Shown here: piece after piece, positions 37,501-49,500 of the stretch | Layout: every line of letters begins with the position of its first letter | Numbering within the stretch: the first letter of the stretch is position 1 | DNA from: Crotophaga sulcirostris | Lineage: Eukaryota > Chordata > Aves > Cuculiformes > Crotophagidae | DNA length: 64,000 bases | Direction: 5' to 3' | Assembly: GCA_013397455.1 (NCBI GenBank) | Contig: VYZB01000125.1 | Location: 195,453-259,452, forward strand | Notes under the pieces: model-generated | Told to the model about the DNA's origin: nothing | Seen by the model: the letters and a program-made list of their open reading frames with translations, nothing else | Database searches by the model: none | Position numbers and translations under genes: made by a program

Positions 37501-40500
37501 AAGGCCCTTTCTGTGGAGGAGAGAACACTGGTCAGTATTGAAGGAAGAATAACTGCTAATCACAGAGTGAAGGTAAAAAGCTGTAAGAAGAGTGAGATGG
37601 TTAAGAAGCAGCCATAAATTCTCAAAGTAAACAAGCTTCAGCTGTGTCTGAGCCAGAAATTTTGAAATAATTATGTTGTAAAAGACTTGCAGATGGGGAG
37701 AATAATTGTTCACTTAGCACTGCTGCAGATATTTCACATTTGAGTTACTGCCCAATGGCCAAGAGTGCTTTGTTTCTGTAAAGCATCTGATAATATGCTG
37801 TAAAAATACAGTGACAATCAAGAAAGAGTACTGATTTTTGAAATTAGGTAAGTTTCTGTAGTTTCAGACCTTTCCTAATAGGAGCTGGAATCTCACAAAC
37901 TGGCTTGCACACATAATGAGATCTGCGATTCTCATCAGGTCCACTGCTATTAAACAAATACATGGAAACTTGTGAGCCTCCAAAAGGAACACAGTGAACA
38001 TTCATTTTTCTAAAGGCAGTTGCACTGCTTGGTGGCCTGTTGCAATGAAGGGCTGTAATGTCCAGTGTTTGGTGTTTATTCTCTTTCCAATTCTATACTC
38101 AGTCTGAAATACGTTAGTGACTGTGCAGCAAGACATTCTGATACCATCTCCCAGTCACTATGTGCTAAATCTGTTATTATGTGGGATCATGACAGCTAAA
38201 GAGGTCTGCAGAAAGCACTGCACTTATGAGCAACAATTTTGTAATCGAGTGTACATTTGCAGTGTAATGTATGCAGTTTATTTGAAGTGCTTATGAAATT
38301 GGCCCTAGAATTGATATAATGAGGTTATTTCACTATTCTTTTTCAATTCCAACTCTAAAGGATGGCCTGTTAGTTAAAGGAGAAAGCTGGGCTTCCTTAA
38401 TAACACACTCGCTCTTGCTTTGATGGATATTTATTGCCCAAGCAAGCAATTCTCCCACTTCATTCCTTTTAGCTGTGAAAGTTAACATTGCACTCATCTA
38501 ATGCTTAAGGACTACTGCTATACTTCATGTTTCCACTGCCGATATTAAATAATCTTACATGCTTTCCACACTATGTATGCATTGAGAAACTACTTTAAGG
38601 AAGGAGCCACAAGAACATCTGTCTTACAGAAATGACAAACAAGATCAAGAAAATAAACTGTTTTATTTGTCAGTTAGTTTTTATTAACCAGCAAGCCTAG
38701 CCCAGAAGTTGGCACTGCCACTAAGAATCCTCTCAAAGTTGAACGATTTGCATGTATTTCTGTACATGTTACACTAGCATGCAAAAAACAAATAATGTAT
38801 TTTCTTATCATGCACAAGCCTCCAATAAAGATTTTTTCACTTGTTTGGAATACAGGAATAATAAAAAAAAAGAGCCATCCATGCATTTTCTGCTAAAGCC
38901 ATTACCTTAATCAACAAAAATAGGTTATAGAAAGTCATCAGCCCAGTTTTTTGCAGTTAGGAAAAAAGAACTAATTGCTTCAGAGTGCGAAAGTGATACT
39001 AAGCAGTACCACAAAAAGTACCATAATATGTTAGGAAGAGACAACTGCTGAAAAAGAAATTCTGCAAATTATTTTGTCCCCTCCTGTCCAGCAGCCAGCT
39101 ATTTATCCTGGAAGTACCTAAAGGATGCTATGCTTTCTGCAAAGCCTTAAAACAACACCTTAGCCAATACAAATGCAGTCACCACAGAAAAATTCACTTC
39201 CATAGTACCTTTGAATCCAGGAATAATTTTCCCTTAAGAAGCAGGTTCCTAAAGAGAGGATTTCACATGGAATGACACCTTTCCAGCTTTTCTCAGCATG
39301 CACTCATTTGACAAATGGTTACACCTGGTCATGACACTCTCCTACCCTGTATCAAGGGATATAGTTGTCCCCAATGCAGCTCCTGCATTACCAGAGGTGA
39401 ATTCCTAGAAGATTCAACACAAGCATTTAGAACACTGAATCACTGAATATAAATCATGGGGATCACAAAAAAATCGTGAAAGCCGATGCTAGTGCTACAG
39501 AAGGTAGTGACTGCATCCACTGTGTTTGCTTTGAAAGAGACTTCATATCAAAAGCTTTACCTCACTGAAACTTCAGCTTTTTCACATTTATTGCAAAATT
39601 TTACATGAGATAGACAAAAAAAAATAAATTGGCTTTTAATACCCTGCAGATACTCAGGGAAAACCACACCCACAGGCATTGTCCACTGGTTTCCAAGCCA
39701 GGGTGCTCCTCCTGCAGGCTTACTCGATTTCCAAGGTCTCTGGAAACTGTCTTCACAAGAGTCACATGAGGATGTACTGAGCCCCAGTCTAAGATAAGCT
39801 ACTAACAAGCACAATCAAGTCAAACATCCTGTTAATCTCATTAAGGGAAGCCAGGGTAGATCCAGCCAGAAGAAAAATGACCTAACAAAAAAAAACCTAC
39901 ATGAGAACAAGACAACTCCATTGTTCCCCTTTGTTGAGCAGGATTTCCCATTAAAAATTGAGATGAAAATACAAAGCAGTAATCTTTGCTATTAGCTCCA
40001 AAACAACTTTTATAAACTAAGAGGACAACTCTAAACTAGGATTAGAGGGCTTATTGTCCAGCTGTAAGACCATTTTATGTTGCAGCAATTATAAAGGGCT
40101 AACATATACTGAAGAAGAATTGGAACAAAGAAAATGGTAATTGCATAAGCTCTTTTTATTAATTACAAATATCTTCTTACCAGGCAAAAAATCATCATCA
40201 AAGGTTATTTGGCAACAAAAAGCAAGTGAAAGTGAACCCCCCCCCAGCCTCTGAAGTGGGATTACAGCACTGAAATGCTTTGCCACCTGCGGATGTCTGA
40301 TATAGCTCTCTGCAATAATCTATTCTGTTACAAACCCTTATCCTCTTGATGGATAATTCTTTTAAATCATGGAAGGTAAAGAGTTCATCATAAAATAACT
40401 GGCAAAGTTCTCTGAAAAGCAGAAAACCACTAGACATGAGTTGGAGAAACAATCACAATAATTACTGTCTACGGGCTACATTTAATTCTTTTGATGTTGA

Positions 40501-43500
40501 TATTTCCCTGTCTTGCTCTGTAGTTTGGCAAAGGTAAAGATAAAAGGAAGTTGAGATAACCGGATTTCCCTATAGCTGCATCCAGCTACTTACATATGTA
40601 TAAAATAAAAATGCACAAGTAACTGTATGCAAGAGTCCAATTAGATTGATATCTGACTCAGTTCGTGATGGCACTCAAATTAAGCAAAGTAAGAAAGAAC
40701 CACAGATTAGCAGTGTGCCCAGGTGGCCAGCAGCATGCCCAGGTGGCCAAGAAACCCAATGGCATCTTGGCGTGGATCAGAAACAGTGTAGCCAGCAGGA
40801 GCAGGGAAGTGATCCTGCCTCTGTACTCAGCACTGGTGAGGCCACACTTCAAGTGCTGTGTTCAGTTCTGGGCCTCTCACTACAAGAAGGACACTGAGGG
40901 GCTGGAGCGTGTCCAGAGAAGGGCAACGAGGCTGGTGAAGGGGCTGGAGAACAAGTCTCATGAGGAGCAGCTGAGGGAATTGGGGTTGTTTAGCTTGGAG
41001 AAGAGGAGGCTGAGGGGAGACCTCATCACTGTCTACAACTATCTGAAAGGAGGTTGTGGCAAAGGGAATGTTGGTCTCTTCTCCCAAGTGACAGGTGATA
41101 GGACAAGAGGAAATGGCCATAAGTTGCACCAGGGCAGGTTTAGGCTGGATATTAGGAAAAAATTCTTCACTGAAAAGGTGTTTAGGCAGTGGAACAGGCT
41201 GCGCAGGGAGGTGGTTGAGTCACCATCCCTGGAAGTGTTTAAAAGATGGGTAGATGAGATTCTGGGGGACACGGTTTAGCAGAAGACAGGTACGGTTGGA
41301 CTCGACGATCTCAAAGATCCTTCTATGATCTTCAAAGGTAGGGCACAGTAAATTAGGTTCTTCCTAGTGTTAAAAATGCAGCTTACAACAGTCTCATTTG
41401 AAAGCTATTGTGGAGTTAAAATTAGAACCACATTGAACATAGCAGGCAATGATTATGCTTTCATTCAGTACATAGCTCAGCTGCCCTATAAAAGGCACCA
41501 CATCACCAAGGTCCCTAGCAAAACCATGCGGGCTGATCTGAGAGCAAACAAAATTAAGGGAAAAATACATTCTTATTACAGACTTGTGAGTATCCCCATC
41601 ACCATTTACATCATTTTGTACTTTTGTATCACAGGTTTGTCTACCCAAGGAGTGTAAGAATCAAGCATTGCATTACCTTTCTCTAACGGTTTGCTTTTGC
41701 ACCCTGTGCAGGCCTCCTGCTTAATGCTAGACATAGAGGGCTTCAAAGTCCCCCAGGTGATGGGTCAGCATCTGAGCAGCCAGGGGCTGCATTTGTATTC
41801 TTCAACTTCAAGAGCCATTTACTAGAGCTCCCAATAAGTTCACAACCCACCCACGGTGGTAAAGCTCAGGGTAACCAGCTGTTTTCCCTCTGTACTGCCA
41901 AATGTCTTATTTTGACGCTCCTTTCTCTACTCCAGCCTTGCTGAAGAAACCTCAAATATGCCACATGCAGGAAGAAGCCACCTAGGCTTTATTTCCACAG
42001 CATATGAAGTTCAACAATTTCGTCCAGGTAAGTTGAAGGATACTGCAGATCCTTGGTCTACCTGTGCTATGAACCATCTCTGTTATTGAAATAAAGGCCC
42101 CATTTGCTTAAGTCAAAAATGACCAGAGACATTTGCAGTTCACTACACAACCTAATTAGAGGTAGAATTCAAAGTAAAAGCTACTTACTCCTTATGTTTT
42201 AAACAAGCCACTACTACTATACAAGTAAGGGTTTGGACGAGAATAGTCGAAGAGACTTTAGTCATAGAATTGTCTAAATAAATTCCTAAAGAAAGGTCTG
42301 TGCAAGGAAATCTCCACTTATACCAATGCTTTGCTCTTAAAAGTTACCATAACATATTATGGTGCCTTTCAATGTCACTAACTTGAAAATCCTGGCTGCG
42401 TATCCAAAACCTCACTACTGCTACCAGTGTCTAGATATTCCTGGCACTTATAATGCATGCTTATAATGGCAAGGACATGGTACCAAGCTCCGCATTCTGT
42501 ATACTTCTTGAGCTGCATAAATGTCTTTCAAGGTTGCTACTTCGGCTTCGATGCTCACCTGCACAGGTCCTATACCTGGCAAAGAAGTGGAAGAACATTA
42601 TTTATTCTATTTTAGATCATAATTCTAATCTAATACCTTAAAAACTAGCAAACAACTTAAAGCGCTTTCAGATGCCCCAGTTTATTTTTGCTTTTGGTAA
42701 TTATTTATGAATTCAAGCCAATAAATTACAAAAATAGAAAAAGAATCTACGTGCAAAACATCATATGTTCCTTGTAACCAATCCACAGTATACCCCAAAT
42801 CTATCCAGTACGAGAAAACTGCTTTGAAGATTTCAGATGTTAAACTAAATATGTTAAAAAATCTTTCACTAAGCTCTGACCCTCTAGAAGAATTCCTAGT
42901 CTTTTAGGCAAAAAGAGCACATCCTATATATAGGTTATGCTGACTTGTACTCTGGAGAGACTTAAGAGATTGGCTCTGATAGATATGGTGCTAATCATTT
43001 TTAATGTCTCAGAAGATACTGCAGCCTGGCTATTTTGGGACACCTTTTCACATTATGAGATTCAGTTTCCTTATCCATTTAATCAGAAAAATGCTTTGGA
43101 ATTCACTTCGAATGGCTCTGCCTCAGACACAAGATTCTGACAATTACGTTTCCAACTGGAACAAACCTAAAAGCATCATTAACACTGAACAGTTAACACT
43201 GAACTTCTAAATACTTTCTGAAAGTGCACTGGTTTCAAGCATCAAGATGAAGCATCCTGCAGCTTCCCTGGTACAAACTGTGGTGACCACAGAGACTGAA
43301 ATGGAAAGCTCGACCTTGCTCATCCTTCTCCTCCCATCCCAACTTGAAAGGCTGCAATCAAACCAATACATCTGCCCTGACATGGGGAAGTTTACTAGTT
43401 TTATTGTAAATTTGGACACAAGTGAAGAACATTGTTAGGTACGCAAGACTTCATCTTCAGAACTGTCAGTCTTAAATAGGCCTTGTTTCCATCCATACAG

Positions 43501-46500
43501 TACCAAAAAACAAATTATCCTTAATTGTATACAAAAACCCCACCAGAATGGAAACAGAATTGCAAGACAGCAGATGTTTCTTTCCTAATCAATCAGTACG
43601 CAACAGGGGGGAAGTGGTGGAAACAAAGAACCAGTTTGAATGCTAAGTGTAAGTTTCATATAAATTTCAGCCATATACGTATCCAAGCCATGAGTCAATG
43701 TTGGCAGGAGACAGGTGTGTTTATACATTTATTTTTTTTTTTCAAGAGACAATTCATGCAAAATTGCTTTCTATTACTGCTGACTTATGGAAACCAGCAG
43801 AAAATTTTGACCAGTGTGAAATATTCAAACCACATCATTTGTGCGATATACGAATAAGGTAGTAGATGGAGATGTAACATTGCCAAAGTCCCAAAGAAAA
43901 GGAGGTTCTTTAGTCATTGATAGACCACTAAAATTGCCTAACAACAAAAATTAGAATAGAGTCCATCCTATTTTAAATCAAACAAGAAAAAGGCTACAGT
44001 CCCAAGCATTTCAGTTGGCTGGGAAAATGTATGTGGCGCACTGTCTGACACAGCTGAAGTCACCAGGGAGACCTGTGGTATCTTACTGGGATACAAGAAA
44101 ACCTGAAATTGACCAGTGTGTTTGGTATGGGTTAGGAGGTGTCCAGATGCTCCATCTGTGTGATGAAACTGCTAGTACAGATCTAGAGGAATCTAACGCC
44201 AAGATAAGCCCAATTTGTCATGCCAACAACATCCTCCTGGAAGAACAGGAGAATGTCAGCCTCTGCAATGTACAGAACAGACAAAGAAGTTTAACAAGTT
44301 TCTCAAGCTATTTCCAGTTACTGACTCCCCAGGAAGGCCTGCAATCCTGTCCGGCACACCAAAGAGAATACACATATCATAAGAGACCACAGCATGGGGA
44401 TACTAACATCCTGCGGCAAACAGAGCTCCTGCCTCGTGAGGTTTAATTGGTTTTCTCATTACAGATAAAACTGTGTCTGAAGAAAAGCTCTGTGAGAGCA
44501 CAGCAGTGCTTTTCTCAGATTTAGTCATTCTGGATAAGTGAGAGAGAAGGAGATATAATACTAGAACTTGAATCCGCTGAGAGATACTGCATGAGACGCC
44601 CCACATACAAAGCTTACCCTGCAAGACCTCTTTCTCTGCCTGCCACAAAGACAACTAAAGATTAACCTCTCAAAGCCTGGTAAGCTACCTCTCGTAAACT
44701 TCAGCTTTATTACATGTTGAGTTTTAAACAAGCTAGTAAAAGCTATAAAGATAATTCACAATTGTTTGTTCTCTACCTGGGGCTGGGGGGGGGAAAAGTA
44801 GCACAGCTTGTAACAACATCAAAAAAAACTAGGAAGGTTTCTTGTTCATTTAAGTAATTACACTGCATTGGCAAATTCTTGATTTCTGTAGTATGATGCC
44901 AGTTTGGAAGTATTCAACTGCTAGCAAGCTGGGGAGGCCCATCCAACAAAAATATAAATAAATAAATAAATTTGCACTACAATTTCAGTGTTGAAGGTTT
45001 GTGGTGTAATACTTCCTAATTCACCAGAACACAGCCCATCCCACCACAGACACAGCAAAGAAGAGCAAAGAACAGTAGGTTTTCAAACAGCAACCAGACC
45101 AGAGCAGTAAAAGGGAATTCTGTACTTCATGTGATGCCAATAATACACTTACAGGGTTTTGTACTTCATCTTTTGAATGATGAACAGACCACCAGTCAGA
45201 TGTCCATTCCCAGGCATTTCCTACGATGTTGTACAAGCCATATCCATTGGGAGGAAATGCAGTGACCTATACAAGATATGGAACACAAGTGCCAGTTCTG
45301 TAAACCACTCAACATGAAATAAGGTTTGTAAATCCCAAAGACCAGTCTGCTAAAGGTGCATTTGTCTTTAGTAGGAGCTTCTGCCTTCATATCTCAAAAG
45401 CAGACACCAAATTAGTAGTGCAGAACTATAACACTTTTACATACTTCACTTAAATAAAACAGAGTGAAAGAATAAACTATTATAATCCTCAGTGTTCTCA
45501 TCATCACATTTCCACTATGTCCCACAGCATCTTCTTACAGGTTTTGGAGACTGTTCCTCTAAAGAGAGGATAACTGTTTGACCAACAGGCACAGACCTGA
45601 ACATTGCATTAGTGATCTGACCTCCATGCCCATGCTTACAGCTTCCAGATTGCCCTACCTGCCAAAAAGAAAAAAAGGAAGGGTAGCTGTCAACTCATGC
45701 GTATGCAGATTTCTCTACTGATGGAACTTTTGGGGCTTGCTTTAACTACCAATTGATAATTCATTCACATTCTTAATTGCCTTTAAAATTTCACTCCATT
45801 GTTTGCCATACTAGACAGTCTCAACCTTTCCAAGAAGAAGTTTCATTTATTTTAAATTATTGCACAACGTCTATGCCTCAGGAGCAAAAAAAAAGTGAGA
45901 GTTAAAAAAATTGTAATGCTAAAAGTGCAGGCAGAGAGTATTTCAGCATCTGACTATAAACTGACTGGAAAGAGGGAAATGAGGTCAGTTTGAGAGAACA
46001 AAAAGTTAAAATGAAAGTAATCTTTAAGTAATCTTTAGTTTTCAATTAGCTTTTTAAAAGCGTCCCTTGGTAATACTCAAGCCTGCAGAGAAATATACTG
46101 TATCCTTAATCTAAAGGTGAAATAGTACAGGAATGGAAAACAACTGTGGTTCACTGTGTTCAATACAGACCTCAATTTTAGGAAGACTAAGCTCCTTTCC
46201 ATATAATTTTACATACGATGCACTTTGAGACATACTTACAGGTGCAGTTCCTTTGTATCCATCTTCTGCAGTGTTATTAGTTGGGAACACTCCCTGCCAG
46301 ATATTGGCATAATGTTGACCTTTCGGCTGAAGCTTGTTCCCCCATGGAAAAAGTCTATTAAAAGAAATACAGAAAAACAGTTTTTACACATTTTTTTTTT
46401 TAATTGAAACAAAAAGAGAGTCATACCATACGCATCCCTTCACTCCCCATCTTACCATGGAGAACTGTTTCTATTCCAGTTCCATTTGTACCAACATCTA

Positions 46501-49500
46501 GCAGGTTTTCAAGGAGAGCAAGGGTTCTACAAGAACAATTCATGAACGAGGGAGTGAAAAGCAGCACTGCCCTGTGCAGTACGCAGTCCAGGACACGGGA
46601 TGGAGAAACATAAGCCTATTGTTCATTTTGTTTTCCCCTCCTCCCCAAGCCCACAGTCAGATTAAAGGTGGATCCAGTGGCCCTACAATTGTCATGCAGT
46701 GAACTAGTTATTTACTTCTTAAGCTCTTTTGCAACTTTTTCAGCGTTGGCACTAAGGTCCTTCGCTACACCTTCCATCCTCTGCAATAGCAATAGTCCTG
46801 TGTCTTGGCATTTTGTCACACCTTCTCCTCTCCTGGGTTCCCTGCATTCTCCTCTCCTGGGTTCCCTGCATTCTCCTCTCCTGGGTTCCCTGCATTCTCC
46901 TCCCATCAGAGTTCAGATCACAATACACCATTTAGATATTCAGGGAAATTCACTTACCTAAAGGAATCTGTTCAGAGTAAGTCAGTGTTACATTTATAAC
47001 AGATGTGCATATTGCACAAGAAAAAGTCATTGAGGGTAATAAAAACCCACACAACTCTTTCTTATCTAGTAATACCAGTTTTAAACATTTATCAGGGACA
47101 CATTTGTGACAGGTACCTATTCTCAAGGCCCCCTCGACAGCTGTACTCCCATTCAGCCTCAGTTGGTAATCGTTTCCCTGCCCACGTGCAGAATGCCACA
47201 GCATCGTTCCAGGAAACATGAATAACTGGATGATCCATTCTGAGGAACAACATAAAAAGGACAAGATCATCAGCAGAACGAGGCAATCTCACAGCTTCAT
47301 AGCATACGCACTTTATGAAACTTTTATGGCCAAAGATGATGGCAAGGAAGTTCACAGCTCAGTTACAACTGCACAAGTTATCAGATTACTTTTACAGAAG
47401 AGCTATTCAAAGAAAGACAGGGAGCTCCTAGTAGATACCGTGTAGGAAATGCAGCCAGAGAAAAACAAGAAAAAAAAATGAAATTGTTTATCTTACCACA
47501 CTTTTACATACAGGTCTATACAATTAACAGAGACATTTACAGCTTGTGCTTTCTCGTGGTACCCCTCAGAAGCCTGCTGCACCCAAGAGTTAGTGAAGAA
47601 CCATCAATACACTGGCTAATGTTTAAATGTAGGTGCTCAGAGAACCAAAGGAGGACACCCAAGGCCTACAGCATTGCTATCTTGCTAGGCTAGCTTAACA
47701 GTGTCTTAACAAGAAGACAAGATTCTCAGTAGGGAAATTTACATTGCAATCCAACAGCAAATGCTCTTCACTTCTCTCTGCACTCTACTCTTTGCTGCAG
47801 ATTCTTTCTTTGCTGCCTGTTGTGGGGTTTCTGAGGGAGAGACAAAATGAAGAAGTCTTTACTCCTAGCAACATCATCTTTTGCAGCACCTAATACGGGA
47901 AACAATGGACAGTGGAAATTTAATAAAAAAAGTATTTTTATTTGGGTCTTTCAAGCAGTCCAGTTTACACAACAGCTCCCTTCTTTCCTTTCATTTGGTT
48001 CCAAGATTGCCCTTACAAGCACGGTCTCTTTTTCCAGAAAGAGCCAGAAACAGCACCTTGTCATTCTTGTCACATGGATCCTCCCCATCCAAGCCTCCAA
48101 TAGACCAAGGTACTTCAAGAGCTGAGGGTATGGATCCAGAAGACTGATACAGGGGACTTCCTATGAACTTGTCTTTCCTGGCTCATTTAACAAGTCAGCA
48201 TATGCCTCCTGGTCTGTTAGACTGCTTCCCCGTGGCAAGTTCACTAGCGGTTGTAATAGATTAGGTTTGTGCCATACTTTTACAAGACTAAATTTACATG
48301 GCAGGTTTCCAACTCTTATCTCCTGACTGTGACCTAAATTTCTCTGTCTCCCTCTAACAACGCCTCCTGATATTATCTCTATTTTTGCCTCAGATAATTC
48401 TTTCACTGCCCTTGGAGAACAGACAACCAACTTGTTACTAAGCAGTTCAGCCATCTGATGATGTTACACTGACATAGCCCTGGCCCTTAGAGGGCTCAAA
48501 AACATGCCAGCACCTACTAGATCTAGGCTAGAGAGTCTGACTTTATTTCAAATAGCAGTTTTGAAACTTTAACTAGTTGATTAAGCAGCTAGTGCCAACT
48601 TCATCACCACCTGCCTAGCAAGGGAAAGAGAAACTAAGACAGTTACATCCAAGTAAGCATAGAGTGACATACCTAACTGCAACAATGGCTTTCAACATGT
48701 GCAACCCAAGGCTGGTTCTGCAGTATCCATAAAAAGCACATTACAAAAATGAAGGCTTTTGACTTGCTAGGCATAAAATTCTTCTGAATTTTTCTTCTGA
48801 ACTGAAAGATATCGTGTAAGGACATGGATCAACAAGTTTCATGGTTCATGCCAGGAAAGCATTTCACTAACTACAGGCTGAAAAAAAATAACAGCTTTCC
48901 AAAGCATTTAGAGCTTCTAGTTGGCAAAATCACAACTGATTTTCCACAATAATCAGCCTACAAAGTCAGAATACACTAAAAAGCACCAAATTCTTCAGTC
49001 ATCTGCTGCGAGAGAGATAGGCCTCCAAATCCCTGATGGAGCCTGTACTACATGGACTCCTAGAGTATGCCTGCAGCTAGTATTTAGTCATTCTCTCCAA
49101 AATCCGATCTGCACTGAATGCTTTAAAGTTGCTGATCCTCAAAAGAACAACTCTGTTGACGTATAAATGTAAACAGACGACATACTGAAGCACATTTCAG
49201 CATGGTCTCTGTTCCCTCGGGTGGAAAGTGCTTACAGACCTTTCTGAAATACTACTATGCTGATGACCATACAACCACCTAATATTGCACACGACACACT
49301 AGAAAATGTGAAAATAGTCACAGAAGCAGTAGCAAGCAGGTTGCTCATTAAAAACCCTTTCTTGCACCGTCACTCCTGGTTCGAGTTTACAAGTATATTT
49401 ACAAGCACTGTGTATTATAATTGAATGGCCATTTATGACTTACCTGTCAGAGACATTAGAGTCAGGACCTTCAGGGTGCTTCCAGTTGGCTCCCTTGACT

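Larger units (their letters stand above)
37511..45152 (-). other. SUMF1 intron 7
   Basis: 7.6 kb. It contains an antisense CR1 tail (40705-41330), a G-rich run (44779-44793), an AAAT microsatellite (44955-44973), and an unrecognised 143-codon open frame on the + strand at 44015-44446. The rest is AT-rich with nothing recognised. Confidence 0.85.

Noticed and set aside
40646..41279. Long open frame in SUMF1 intron 7 as a host gene
   Set aside because: The translation is the C-terminal tail of CR1 ORF2 and ends in a CR1 3' UTR. It is a transposon remnant, not a host gene.
46668..46961. 97-codon open frame with repeated peptide units
   Set aside because: It results from the 24-bp minisatellite, whose unit length is a multiple of three. 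It lies inside SUMF1 intron 5.
49375..49400. GGTTCGAGTTT resembling a tRNA B box
   Set aside because: The last bases do not fit the B box, and no A box or cloverleaf can be drawn around it.
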